Assembly: GCA_037447655.1 (NCBI GenBank)
Contig: JBBHKE010001300.1
Location: 1 to 64,000 of the forward strand
DNA from: Zygnema cylindricum
Lineage: Eukaryota > Streptophyta > Zygnematophyceae > Zygnematales > Zygnemataceae
Reading direction: 5' to 3'
Length of the DNA stretch: 64,000 bases
In this document: one piece after another, positions 10,664 through 21,935 of the stretch
How positions within the stretch are numbered: position 1 is the first letter of the stretch
Layout: each line of letters starts with the position of its first letter
Notes under the pieces: generated by a model
Told to the model about the DNA's origin: nothing
Databases searched by the model: none
The model's input: only the letters and a program-made list of their open reading frames with translations
Translations under genes and position numbers: made by a program

Positions 10664-11830
10664 GGTTATGGGCCCACCCTCTAGGGTACCAATCTTTAAT
10701 GGAATTGGCTTCATATACTGGGAAAGTATGATGAAAGGAGCTCTATGCGAAAAAAGGTTTTGGGGGATAGTGAGTGGACGGTTGGGGCGTCCATCAAGTC
10801 TTGGAATTCCTCCACGCTTTGGAGGAAGCAGATTCACAAGAAAAGAGGATCCACCTTCAACGAAGGAAACAAAAAAAGGAGAGGTGGTGGACAAAGGAAA
10901 GGAGAAGGAGGCGACCACACTAATAACAACTAGTTCGGCATTCATGTCACTTATTCCGAGGAACGAGGAGAATGATACTGAAACCTGGAACTTCAACAAT
11001 ATGGCGTTAAGCACTTCATCCTACGGTATCTCACCCAAGGACTTGCATGTCCTCATTTGCAGGTAGAAAAGGCATCTGATCTTTGGATGGCTCTCATAGA
11101 GATGTACCGAAGTGGTACGATTCAGCAACAACAGTTGGCTGATCAGAAAGTTAATTAGTATATATACAAAGGGGGGAAGATGTTGGATTTTTGCATTGAG
11201 CTTGCTACACTCTTCATGGAGCTAGAGAGTGCGGGAAAAGATTTTAGTGAAAAAGAAAAGGTTAACTGTTTACTGATGAAGTTACCCGATGAGTTGGAGA
11301 ACATAGTCAACCTTGTGCAGGACTTGCCAGACTTAAGGTGGATATGGAACTCACTGGTAGGGATGAATCTCGTTCGGAAGAATACGATTGAGATCCGAAA
11401 GGGAGGAAAGAGTGGCCAAGCCTTGGCAACAACGACCGATTGGAGGAACAAGGATTCCCGGAAACCGGTCGGAAACAATGGGGGGAGGGAGCAAAAAAAT
11501 AAGACCTACGAGTTAGGACCAAGGGCTCCCAAAGGTTTATGTCATTTTTGTAAGAAACCTAGGCACTATATTGCAGAGTGCACTAAGCTAACCGAGCTTC
11601 GGTTAAAGAAGGGGCAGACCGGTGGTATCTTGAGAGGAAAGAAAAAGGCCCTTGTGACACAGGTACATGAGGCGGAATCCGAGGACGTGGACGATGAGCT
11701 CCTTTTAGATGAGGAGTTGGAGGCGAAAAACCAGGTCGAAATACCACGAAGGCAAAAATGTGCTTACGGTGGATTGAAAGGTGAAGCAGGCTGGATTGTA
11801 GATTCTGGTGCCTCCATGCACGTGAAAGGA
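10644..11830 (+). pseudogene. gag: Element C gag
   Basis: The ATG at 10644 lies in the last 20 bases of the LTR, and the frame (MEVSQFQVMGPPSRVPIF) runs through the primer site. The N-terminal part ends near 11066 by frame change. The middle part resumes at 11180 (LDFCIELATLFMELESAG). The zinc knuckle CHFCKKPRHYIAEC is near 11537-11580. The run to the protease motif WIVDSGASMHV (about 11790) is open, then breaks at 11831. Confidence 0.85.
10664..10678 (+). promoter_or_regulatory. Primer-binding site of C (exact half-tRNA match)
   Basis: GGTTATGGGCCCACC is the exact complement of a 15-base segment across the anticodon arm of plant-type initiator tRNA-Met and directly follows the LTR. Confidence 0.85.
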
Positions 11831-11834
11831 TAGG

Positions 11835-13340
11835 CACCTGTTCACTAAGATAAGAAATATTCCCACCGTAGAGATAGAGTACGCGGATGGGAGGATAGTC
11901 ACTAGTACTCTTGTAGGATGGGTAGATTTGAAAGTGTTAGTAGAAGGAAAGACATCCATAGTAACATTCTCCGATGTATTGTTTAATCCGGAGCTGAACA
12001 AAAACCTCATCTCTACATTCGTATTAGATGATAAGGGTTTTTTTACTAGCACTAGGGAAGGAGTCTTTACTGGTAGTTTTGAGGAGGATGTCTATTTCAT
12101 TGCTGAGAAAGGTAGCCATAAAATGTTAAGGCTGGTTTTAAGTAATGAAAAGAAGAAACTTTAGTATACTGGTGTTCATGATATTATGATGTGGCATAAG
12201 AGGCTTGGGCATGTGAATCTAGACAAGTTAAGAGAGATGAAAAAGATGGGAGTGGTGGAAGGGATTAAGTTTAGTGAGAATGATAATATAAGTGATTGTA
12301 GTGGATGTGCTCAAGGTAAAACACACATATTACCCTTTCCTAAAACAACCACCTATAAGGGAGAAAAAATTCTAGATCTATTACACACAGATATTTGGGG
12401 ACCAGCTAAAGTGCCCTCACCGGGAGGGAAGAGATTTATGATGACTATCACTGATGATTGGTCTCGGTATTCCGAAGTTTTTTTTTTGAAAAACAAGTCC
12501 GAAGCTCAGGATTGTTTTAGACTATATAAAGCATGGAGCGAAAAACTACATGAAACCCCAATCAAGAGAATAAGGAGGGACAATGGTGGAGAGTATACTT
12601 CTAACCAGTTTGAGGATTTTCTGAGGAAAGATGGGGTCCAACACCAAAAGACAATTCCAAAAAACCCGAAACAGAATGGGGTAGCTGAAAGGTTAAATAG
12701 AACACTAAGTGATAGTGCTAGAAGTATGTTGTCAGATAAGAAAATAGGAAAAAGGTTTTGGGCAGAAGCAATGAACTGTGCTAATTACCTCAAAAATAGA
12801 GTTTTTACTTCAGCTATAAAAGATTAAACACCTTATGAGAGATGGACAGGCCGGAAACCAGACTTATCTCACTTAAAGGTTTTTGGCAGTGAAGTATTTA
12901 GTCTAGATACAAATCGGTCTAATTGGAAGCTAGATCCTAAAGGAAAACCGGGATACTTATTTGGATATGATGAGGATGTTAAAGGATATAGAGTTTATGA
13001 TCTAAAAAGGGAAGATATAATCTTAGTAAAGCATCTAGTAGTTATGGATGAAGGAAAGTCTGTGGATCCCTTCAAATATACAAAGTCAGTAAAAATCAGA
13101 TTTGAGTCAGAAAATTCCGATGACTTTGAGCTCCCTAACTATCCAGGTTTTAGAGAAGATGACATTCTTGCAAATAAAAATCAAACCGAAAAGGACTCGG
13201 CTGTGGAAACTCAAGTGACAACTCTACCCAAAGCGGAAGACGTGGTGGAAGTTGATTCATAATCAAGGGATAGGGGAGAAGCCGAGTTTGTTCGAAAGAA
13301 TCTACGAGAACCATCTATTCAGGCCTCAGATTTTGAGGGG
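11835..13340 (+). pseudogene. pol: Element C protease remainder and integrase
   Basis: The protease tail (RNIPTVEIEY-like, VEGKTSIVTFSDVLF) leads to an open integrase frame at 12186-12827. It shows the HHCC finger (WHKRLGHVN, CSGCAQGKTHILPFP) and DDE-core words HTDIWGPAKV, DDWSRYSEVF, RRDNGGEYTSNQF and QNGVAERLNRTL. TAA at 12825-12827 replaces the CAA seen in F. The C-terminal part (13044-13262) ends in TAA where F has GAA. Confidence 0.85.
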
Positions 13341-13676
13341 GGAAGGAGAAGTAGCAAAAGACTACAAGAAAAACAGGTTAATAACAAGGTAACTAAACTA
13401 TCTCCTCAAGATGAACCTTAAACTTATGGAGAGGCGATGACTTGTCCAGAAAGAAATCGGTGGAAGACAGCCATCAATGAGGAGATGGCCTCAATTATAG
13501 CAGCCGATACTTTGGAGCTGGTGGATTGTCCACCTAACCGAATACCAATCGGTTGTAAGTGGATTTTCAAATTAAAAGTGAACCCAGATAACACAATCGA
13601 GCGCTACAAGGCCCGACTAGTGGCAAAGGGATTTACACAAAAGAAGGGAATTGACTATGAAGAAAACTTTGCCCCA
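13341..13676 (+). pseudogene. pol: Element C reverse transcriptase start, truncated
   Basis: From 13437 the frame encodes the RT N-terminus (RWKTAINEEMASI, GCKWIFKLKVNPDNTIERYKARLVAKGFTQKKGIDYEE), as in F at 33656. A TAA at 13419-13421 just upstream is CAA in F. Homology to F stops at the CCCCAG near 13672-13677, and the sequence becomes element B in the opposite sense. Confidence 0.85.
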
Positions 13677-14330
13677 GCTTCTTCATTTCCCTCAGTCTAT
13701 CAAAATGCACATGTCCAAAACGCTTTTGCCAGATCATCAAGCTCGGAACACCACCATAGTAAGCACTCTTCTTTTCATTACTCAGGTTAAGCCTAAACAC
13801 TTATTGGCTACCCTTATCTATTGTGAATTATACTTCATCTCTAAACTTAGTTGTAAAGACTCCGTTTCTACTGAAGGTATCGAAATCCTTGTCATCTAAT
13901 ACAACTGTAAACACAAGATTCTTACTCAACTGAGGAATGTAGAGCACATATGAGAAGGTAAGAAAAGAAGTCTTACCCTCCACTAAGACTTTCAGATCTA
14001 CTGATCCCACTAGATCTGTGGTAACTACTCTCCCATCCCTATACTTTATTTCCACAGTAGGGATCTTTCTTAGCTTAGTGAAGAGGTGCCTGTCTCGACA
14101 CATATGTATGGATGCACCTGAGTCGATGATCCATCCCTCCTCTGGTGCTCCCGAATGGCTCCAAAGGCACACTTTTGTTTCGAAGGGATCTCCTTCTCCT
14201 CTAGATTCTCGTCAAGAAAAAGCTCCCCATCCTCCTCGGAGGACCCGTCCTGCTCGGTCTCTCCTTTCACTCGTGTGACCACAAGTGCTTTTTTCTTCCC
14301 TCCGAAAGAACCACCTCCATGATTTTCTTG
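13677..14330 (-). pseudogene. pol: Element B protease and integrase N-terminus
   Basis: On the minus strand, the protease motif GWIIDSGASIHMC is near 14105-14145, followed by KIPTVEIKYRDGRVVTTDL and VLYIPQLSKNLV. The start of the integrase finger (GHVHFD near 13700) follows. It is cut at the junction with C. Confidence 0.8.
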
Positions 14331-15277
14331 AAGCCTCTGCTTTGATAGCTTGATTCAATCACCTATGAGGTGCCCCAGTTTTTTGCAGAAATGACAAAGG
14401 CCCTTTAGAGTCCTCGGTTCTTTAGATTGATCATTTTCCCCTTTAATATGTTTTATGGCTTCTTCGGATCCTTCGTCCACCGGTCCGTTCTAGCAGCTAG
14501 AGCTTAAACGCTCTTTCCTCCTCTTCAGATCTCAATAGTGTTTTCCTGTACAAGTATCATTCAAACCACGGTGCTCCACTTCCAAGCACAATCATCCATT
14601 TGTTGCACTCGGTACACTATGTTTTCATACTCCTTCGGCAACTTCATGATGAGAGTGTTAACTTTCATCTTTATAATGCCTGTCCATCCGGCACTTTCCA
14701 TTTTCATGTATAGACAAGAGAGATCGGTGCAATAGTCCAACATCTTTCCTCCTTTGAAAGTGAAACTAATCAGCCTTTGCTCAGCCAGCTAAAGCTCCTG
14801 GATGGTGCCAGCTCTATAGATCTCCACTAAGGTCATCCACTACTCCTCGGCCTTGAAGATTTGAAGGCGAGAAGTCGCCAACGCTTGGGTGAGGTGCATC
14901 AGAATGAAGTGCATGGCATTCATGTTGGTGTACTCCCACATCTAAATGTCGTTTTCCTCGGTCTTCACGACCACCGCTCCGGGTGCCATGGCAATAGGAG
15001 TGAGAGGTGTCTCCTTTCCTTTCCCTTTTTCGGACACACTATTGTCCCCATCATCTGTCGCCTTTGTTGGAGCAGATCTTGCTGCAGAAAACCTCACTCC
15101 TCCAAACCTTGGTGGAGTTCCTTGAGATGGATGTTTCACTTGTCCACTAACAATACCCCAATATCGTTTCTCAAATAATGCACCTTTCATCATAGCTTTC
15201 CAGTAACTGAACCCACATCTGTTGAATAGGGGCACCCTAGAGGGTGGGCCCATAACTTGCAATTCTTTGTCCTCCAT
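14331..15277 (-). pseudogene. gag: Element B gag
   Basis: The ATG at 15275-15277 sits 20 bases inside the LTR (MEDKELQVMGPPSRVPLF), and the frame is open to 14942. Remnants follow: LDYCTDLSCLYMKMESAGWTG, KLPKEYENIVYRVQQM (14561-14743) and a zinc-knuckle region near 14380. Frameshifts and stops separate the parts. Confidence 0.8.
15243..15257 (-). promoter_or_regulatory. Primer-binding site of B
   Basis: Minus strand AGTTATGGGCCCACC, one base from the half-tRNA consensus of the window, abutting the LTR. Confidence 0.75.
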
Positions 15278-16252
15278 TTGGACCAAAATTGAGGAAGCCT
15301 TTGGGTAGTTTTTGACTAACCCAATTTCAACGAGATCAACTGCTACCATAGTATATAACTAGATAATCTGACTGCTTCCCTATGCAGTCTGGACTCCCTT
15401 GAGTCCAGAGCAAAAAGAATCACTAAAAACGCCTAACCAGGCAATTAATTAAGGAGTGGCAAAGATGCCAATATTTATACAAGGTTGTTGGGAGAGAGGC
15501 GGCTACCTCCTGAATTCACTAAGTCCCAAACCCTCTCACAACCCCTATCTACTGATGTACGGAACCAATCAGAAGACTATATAGTACAGAAAGGTAGTAT
15601 GGCCGATGTACTTTCTGTACGGCCTATGTACGATAAGGCCATAGAGTGGACGGCTGTCTCCTCCGGACTTATCCTCACGCTCCACGGGATTCTAGCTTTT
15701 CAATGTTATATCGCCACAAGTCGTTTGGTCATGTTACATCCAAAAACCGCCAAAGGGGCCATTCAAGATCTCGGCGATGATGTGAGCCGTCGGATCCAAA
15801 TCGGCTAAAATTCCCAGTTGTTCAAAACAAATGCCCGGTACATTTGTTTCGTGTGCACTCAATTTCCCAACTAGATTCTATGTATCCTATTTGTAATTCG
15901 GTTAATCAGATAAGTCGTCTATCTATTGTCTAAAAAGCTATCAAACCCTATGTATCCACCGGACTATTACGATAGACTGGTAAGGGTTGACGGCTAAGCC
16001 TCGCCCTACCGGTCGGAGGTTCAAGTCTTGCCGAACTCAACCGTTTTGGTTGAGAGTGACTTTGGTTACTCTTAAGCCCTGCCTATGGAGCTAAGGGAGC
16101 CATGGCTCCACCACCCTCTTTCTCCTTCAGTGACTACAACAAGTGTGGGGGCTAGAGAGAGAAGGTGGAGGCAGGCTGCCTCTGCTTTTGTTTTCCTTTT
16201 TATTTTAATTAAGACCTAGAAAATACCTCCCCTAAATCTAGTGATTTCAACA
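15258..16252 (-). repeat. 5' LTR of B
   Basis: 995 bases, TGCAATTC to TTTCAACA on the plus strand. It has the GTAC/CCAAT promoter block near 15555-15640 and a well-preserved tRNA-like relic at 15981-16045. Confidence 0.9.
15981..16045 (+). other. tRNA-like relic in the B LTR (antisense to the element)
   Basis: A T arm GGAGG/TTCAAGT/CTTGC with B box GGTTCAAGTCT at 16018-16028 is followed by CGAACTCA, an acceptor-like end. The 3' half aligns with the relic in G (36673-36745), including GGAGGTTC and the CGRACTCAAC end. A preceding GGCTAAGCCTCGCC stretch resembles D and anticodon arms, but the acceptor stem does not close. Confidence 0.55.
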
Positions 16253-16257
16253 ATAAG

Positions 16258-17155
16258 CAGATTTGATAAAATAGATTAAGGTGAGGCAAGATACATTTTG
16301 GGGATCCAAACTGAGAGAGATAGGGGGAAAGCGATAAGCAGACTTACTTAGAAAGAAGCAATAGGTAATATGCTTGAAATTTCCAAATTGAAAAGGCTAG
16401 CAATTGTACCACTCCCATGGACTTGAAAAAAATAAGTGATGGGAGTGTAGGAGTGAGGATCTTAGACGATCAGATGAGTCTTGAGGAGAGAGAGCTTATG
16501 TAGTCTATCCCTTATACACAGGTCGTAGGAAGCTTGATCTATTTTATGAATTGTACCAGGCGAGACATATCGGCAGCAGTTGGTGTACTCAGTAGGAGTC
16601 TTAATGATCTTAGAAAGAGATATTGGGAGGCGCTCAAGAGTCATAAGATATCTGGTGGGAACTAGAGAGTTATGGTTGCATTTGGGAGAAGAGCACACAG
16701 ACATCACTACTTGGAGTGATGCTAGTTATGGGGACGCACCTATTGAAAGATACACTTCTGGGTATGTGTTGTATGTGGGGGAAGGTGCTTGCTGTTGGAG
16801 CAGTAAGCATCAAAAGGTGGTGGCTTAGTCTACTATGGAGGGTGAGTGCATGGCCTCTTGTTTTGCTGTGAAAGAATAGATGTGGGTCAAGTCCTTGTTG
16901 CAAGAAGTGGGGTATATGAAAGAGGGAGTGCATGAAGTGTTTTCTGATAATCAAGATGCCATTTCAGTTGCAGCCTATTCAAAACATCATTTCAAAGCTA
17001 AGCATATGGACAAAAGATTGAGTTTTGTGAGGGAAAAAGTTGAGAATAAGATTGTGAATCTTGTATATAAATTTGATGAGGAAATGGGTGCTGATATGAT
17101 GACAAAACCAGTGCCCTCTCCTAAATTGAAATATTGCAGAGAAAAATGTGGCTAA
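16258..17155 (+). pseudogene. pol: Element A RT end and RNase H
   Basis: This continues the RT cut at 8870: the region of KYILGI, then RNase H with ITTWSDASYGDAP, SGYVLYVGEGACCWSSKHQKVVA, SDNQDAISVAA and KHMDKRLSFVREKV. A TAG at 16826-16828 stands where F has CAG (Gln), and another TAG replaces a Leu codon at about 16878. It ends just before the purine tract and 3' LTR. Confidence 0.85.
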
Positions 17156-17191
17156 AACTGTAGTTAAAATTAGACTAGAAAATAAACAGAG

Positions 17192-18039
17192 TGTTGAAAT
17201 AAATAGATTTCTTGAATTATCTCTAGGTATAAAAATATTGAAATAAAAAGAAAAGAAAAGTACAGACAACCTACCTCCACCTCCTCTCTCTAGCCCCCAT
17301 ACTTGTTTTAGTCACTGAAGGATAGAGAGGGTGGTTGAACCATGGTTGCCTTAGTTTAACAGGCAGTTATTTTTAGTTAACTAAAAAGAGACCTGACGGA
17401 CTTACGACTTGATCCCGGTACCTAGCGTCTGTCAAGTTAGCCGGTAACTGTCAGCTTTATCCTATTAGACTCGGACCAATGCTAAATGCTATAGGGTATG
17501 ATAGATATATATTTATTTAAGAGTGAACGAATTCATTTAATTGAAACTGTATACAATATGCATAGATACAGGTTTGTAAAAGTACGAAGTATGTTACTAA
17601 TTTGAAACGGATACCACACATTTTGTTTCGACAACAAAACGAATATCACACAAGTATTTATGACGGTTGAGATTGCGTTTTGGTTCACATCCAACGGCGC
17701 ACATCATCAGCGGGATCCGATAATGGTCACTTTGGCGTTTAGTGATGTGGCATGACCTGGCGCCACGTGGAGAGATAACATTCGGTTGCAAGAATTTCAA
17801 TGAACATACGGACGATTTAAAAGTGGACACGCGTTCGCTTAATAGCCTTATCGTACATAGGCCGTACAAAAGGTACACCGGCAACAATACTTTTTGGTAC
17901 GGTACAGTATTCTGATTGGTCCGTACTTCAGTAGTTGGGAGTTATTTGAAGGAAACAGGACTTATAAAATTTTGGTAGGCAGTCACCTCTCTCTTTGAGA
18001 GTTTGTACAAATAGGCATTTTTGCTGCCTCGTAACTTAT
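17192..18039 (+). repeat. 3' LTR of A, first part
   Basis: Starts TGTTGAAATAAATAG after a purine-rich tract. It matches the 5' LTR 29-876. It is interrupted at 18040 by element D, with the TSD CTTAT at 18035-18039. Confidence 0.9.
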
Positions 18040-19184
18040 TGTAATTCTGTGACCTCCATTGGTACACATAATGTCCAGCTTATGTGAAGCCTCTAGGATA
18101 GTATATGCACTTTGGACTTTGAAAATAAATAAGTCCCACCCTGGACCACAAAAACTCTGACTCACTACACCTCTGTGTAGCACGGACTCCCCTGAGTCCG
18201 CTGCAAAAAGAATCACTAAATTTGCTCACCTGAGCATTAAGTTATGGCTGTTCAAAGACAACATATTTGTATAGATGGCCTTTAAGAGAGAGAGGACTTG
18301 TCAATATTTTTCTAAGTCTTGAAAAACTCCAAATAGCTATTCTAAACCAATCAAAATAGAGTACCGTAACTATCGTACATATAAAGTACAGAAGCCGCTG
18401 TACTTTATGTACGGATATATTCAGCACCACTCTCGGTCTGCCACATGGCAAATAGGTCAATGTCATTCTGTCCCTTTTCTCTTCCGGTAACCAATAGGAT
18501 GATGCCACGGGTCATTTCTTCCCATTTCGCCGAACTGCTTCAGATAGTAGTTCGGGCATAGCGGCACTCATGCGTGCCGTCTGCTCTTTTTACGGCGATC
18601 GATTTCTGCCGTTGGATCCGACGGCGCGTCGAATAAATGTTGACCGTTGAATTTCACCGGTCAAAGTTCCGTGTTGACCGTTGAATTTTGACGGTCAACA
18701 TTTCGTGTTGACCGCTTCAAATTCGTTCTCGCTTTGCGAACCGTAGATCGCGACATTTAATTTCATCCGTTGAAATTAAATGTTTGTTTCATTAATTTTG
18801 TGCGGTACTGCATTTCGTGCGGTACCACACGTTCCATGTTGCGTTTCCTTTCGTAGGATGTTAAATGGAATATGCCGTAGATAAAACTCTAAATAAATAT
18901 CAAAAACAACATATGTAACGATTCACCAAGACCTAACGGATAAGTCAGGCGCCAATTCCGTACGGCCGTAGTCCGAAGGTTACAAGATCAATTCTTGTCT
19001 GTGGCAACATTATTTTTGTAGGAGCCTATTCTTCTGCCTATCTCCTCATCTGTCTAAGGCAGATATGGCTGCCTGTGAATTCTCAGTGACAACGACAAGT
19101 ATGAGAATTGCAGTGACAACAACAAGTATGAGAATTGCAGGACCCAAAAAAAAACAATAGAACATAAAATATCATTTTTCAACA
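18040..19184 (-). repeat. 3' LTR of D
   Basis: 1145 bases on the plus strand, from TGTAATTC to TTTCAACA, followed by the complement of a purine tract (CTCCCCTAATTTTC). It has a GTAC palindrome near 18376-18415 and a tRNA-like relic near 18940-19015. Confidence 0.9.
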
Positions 19185-19197
19185 CTCCCCTAATTTT

Positions 19198-20312
19198 CTA
19201 GTCTATCTTTTCTTTCAGTCCACACTTCTCCCTACAAAATTTTAATTTGGGAGAAGGAACCGGCTTAGTCATCATATCTGCTACCATCTCTCTATCCGGT
19301 CTATATTCCAAACTAATTATTTTATCATCAACCTTCTCTCTAACAAAGCTCAAACAAATATCTATATGCTTTGCTTTAAAGTGATGTTTTGGGTTTGCTG
19401 CAATTGAAATCGCAGCTTGATTGTCACAAAATAATTTTTGCACTCCGCTTTTTATATATCGTAATTCTTTAAGCAAATATTTTACCCACATCAATTCTTT
19501 CACAGCCCTACAAGAGGCCATATACTCAGCCTCCATGGTGGACTAAGCAATTACCTTTTGTTGCTTACTGCTCCAACAGCAAGCCCCATTCCCAATTTAC
19601 AACACATACTTAGAAGTACACCTCCTCATCGGAGCATCCCCATAACTAGCATCACTCCAAGTGGTGATGTTAGTATTATCCCCTCCCAAATGCAACCATA
19701 GATCTCTCGTTCCTATCAAGTATTGCATGACCCTTTTAGCCGCTTCCCAATCTTTCTTCCTAGGATCATTCAGACTCATACTTAATACTCCCATAGTTGC
19801 AGCTATATCAAGACGATTACAGTTCATAAAGTAGATCAAACTACCGACAACTTGTCTGTACATAATAGTTTGCATGAACTTGCTTTCCTCAGGTCTTAGC
19901 TCATTATCTAGGATCAAGACTCCCTTTTCTGAGCTCCTCTCATTTCCCTTCTTTAAGTCTATTGGAGTCGTACAACCATTTGATTTTTACATTTAAAATT
20001 TTTCAAGCTTATTCCCAATTGCTTCCTTTTGAGTTAGTCTAATTGTTTTGTTTTCTCTATCTCTCTCCATTTGAATTTTCAAGATGTACTTTGCCTCTCC
20101 CAAATCTTTCATTTAAAATCTACCATTTAAATCCTTTTTCAATCTATTAATTTTCTCCATTGATTTACTCAAAACTAGCAAATCATCAACATATATGGGA
20201 ATGAAAATTATACCTTCCTCATCCTCAAATAAGTAAATAGAATGATCCGAACTGATTCGAATATATCCCAAACTCGTCAAAAACTCGACCAATTCTTTGT
20301 TCCATTGGCGTG
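19198..20312 (-). pseudogene. pol: Element D RT end and RNase H
   Basis: Minus strand: RT from PRQW... with LVLSKS near 20170, then KYILKIQMERD-like, then RNase H 19198-19917 (ITTWSDASYGDAPMRRCTS, EAEYMAS, CDNQAAISIAA, KAKHIDICLSFVREKV). A TAG at 19543-19545 (minus) is at the same Gln site as in A (16826). Several further stops. Confidence 0.85.
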
Positions 20313-20317
20313 GAGCT
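20313..20317. repeat. TSD GAGCT, left copy (solo LTR J)
   Basis: GAGCT at 20313-20317 and 21647-21651 flank J exactly. Confidence 0.85.
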
Positions 20318-21646
20318 TGTTGTTCTTTGGTCTAAAATAGACCGCAGAAGCGACCCAAACTATCATGCAAGAAGCTAAGCAAAAATAGGTCGACGAACAA
20401 TCATATGAAATGCATCCTCCATTTAACATACAACAACATTTAGGGTTTCATGAAATAATCAACATAAATAAACCCTATGACATCATCTAAGGTTTGATGG
20501 AATAATCAACATAAGCAAACCTTAGGACAAATGCATAAACAGTGCATATCAAACATATATAAAATAACATAAATAAATAATAACAAACAAATGCATTTCA
20601 CATAAACAAAAGTATAATCAAAGTATAATTAAATAATCATTATATCATTCAAAGTGCATGACCTAATCGACAACCCTAAAATACTACATCTTCGGTCCCC
20701 ACTTTACTAACCAGCATTGATAATTATTCTAATGAAGCTCAAACCTATATATACACTTGTGAGCTGTTAACAAATCACTAAGTGTCAAAATAACCAACGT
20801 AAATTACATAACTGTCATTAAATAAAACTAATCGTAAGCGTACACTTGTCTGCAAATACGACACATAAATTAAAGTGTCGATATCCTCATTAATCACGTA
20901 AAATATAACTATTTTAATCAACACTAAATCATTAATTCAAATAAGACAAAACATCGATGCTTCAATTATTTACACCGACGCATCCAAAAATCCGCGTCAT
21001 AAGTGACAACTTGCTTAGTCACTTGTCGATAAGTCCACGTAGTGAACCGACATCGCATATGTACGGTCCACTAGATAATGTGTCATAAAAACAATGTGGT
21101 CCCTTAAAAAATCGGCTGATGCCATCCGCCTTCCACGTGTACCACGAATCACTTGTCAAACAATCCGTACCATACAAATCTTGTCCGTACCGAAATCACG
21201 TACTTCGTCATAAATGTCGCGTGTCAAATACGACGCTCCGTACCGGCGGCGTCACATTTAATAAATGCGGTCTGTCGCATTATGTTTCATATGGCCGGCG
21301 TACTTTTCAAATTCTTCGAATATTTCAAATCGAATCGCGAAGCGATCCGCCGTCCATTTCCATTTCGTATTCCGTATTTTTCGTACGCTTCTTCGCGTCA
21401 CTTAATTTGTACTTTTTCGTCACCTTAAATTCATATTTCATATCGGATCGCTTCGCGATCCGCCGTACATTTTCAAATGTTTGTTCGCGCCACTCACACG
21501 TAACTTTAATTTTGCTCGTACACTTACTCCCCCAATCCACAAATCCTTTCGAACCTCCACAGTATATAACGTAAATATATACGCACGAAACGTCGCGTGC
21601 GCATCAAATTTCACATACGCACGAAACTAAATCTTCAAAAAAAACA
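20318..21646. repeat. Solo LTR J (K-type family), inserted in D's RT
   Basis: Begins TGTTGTTC and ends AAAAAACA with a perfect GAGCT TSD. It contains no coding sequence. The TGTTGTTC start and internal blocks (CGCTTCGCGATCCGCCGTCCATTT-type near 21340 and 21450) are shared with 39480-40538, and the first bases with the K LTR. A solo LTR from recombination between the two LTRs of a former element is the simplest reading. Confidence 0.8.
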
Positions 21647-21651
21647 GAGCT

Positions 21652-21935
21652 TGCTTTAGTCTATAAAGGGACTTTATCAATCTGCACACCTTCCTTTCCT
21701 CTCCTTTCTCCACAAATCCTTCCGGTTGTCGCTTGAAGATCTCTTCTTCCAATTCTCCGTGTAAGAAAGCGATATTGATGTCTATCTGGTGCACTTCTAT
21801 GTCTTCCGCTGCCGCGAGACTAAGTAGAATCCGGACGGAGGGGAATCTAACAACCGGAGCAAAAGTCTCTTCATAATTGATCCCCTCCTTCTGTGTGAAC
21901 CCCTTTGCCACTAATCTGGCCTTATAATGCTTGAT
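21652..21935 (-). pseudogene. pol: Element D RT, middle part after deletion
   Basis: Encodes YKARLVAKGFTQKEGINYEETFAPVVRFPSV, MDINIAF-like, EGFVEKGEERKVCRLIKSLYRLKQA, then is cut by J. It joins directly to the protease motif on its upstream side. Confidence 0.85.

Larger units (their letters stand above)
9606..13676 (+). mobile_element. Element C: 5' part of a copia (LTR, gag, protease, integrase, RT start)
   Basis: C starts TGTAGAAATT like F's LTR (35232). It has a complete 5' LTR 9606-10663, a canonical half-tRNA primer site and gag to early RT, then stops abruptly inside RT at about 13676. There is no 3' LTR or RNase H. It was inserted in B's 3' LTR and later cut by the deletion described for B. 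Its sequence is close to F (33033-35218) across the shared integrase-RT part. Confidence 0.85.
8871..16252 (-). mobile_element. Element B: copia in A, containing C and a large internal deletion
   Basis: B is read on the minus strand. Its 5' LTR is 15258-16252, then primer site, gag and protease down to about 13677. Its 3' LTR begins at 8871 and stops at 9605, where element C was inserted. The remainder of that LTR and B's RNase H, RT and most of integrase are missing. One deletion joining the RT of C to the integrase N-terminus of B at about 13676 explains all absent parts. Confidence 0.85.

Noticed and set aside
21119-21574. 151-codon plus-strand frame in D
   Set aside because: It lies entirely within solo LTR J, where overlapping frames arise by chance and no domain is recognisable.
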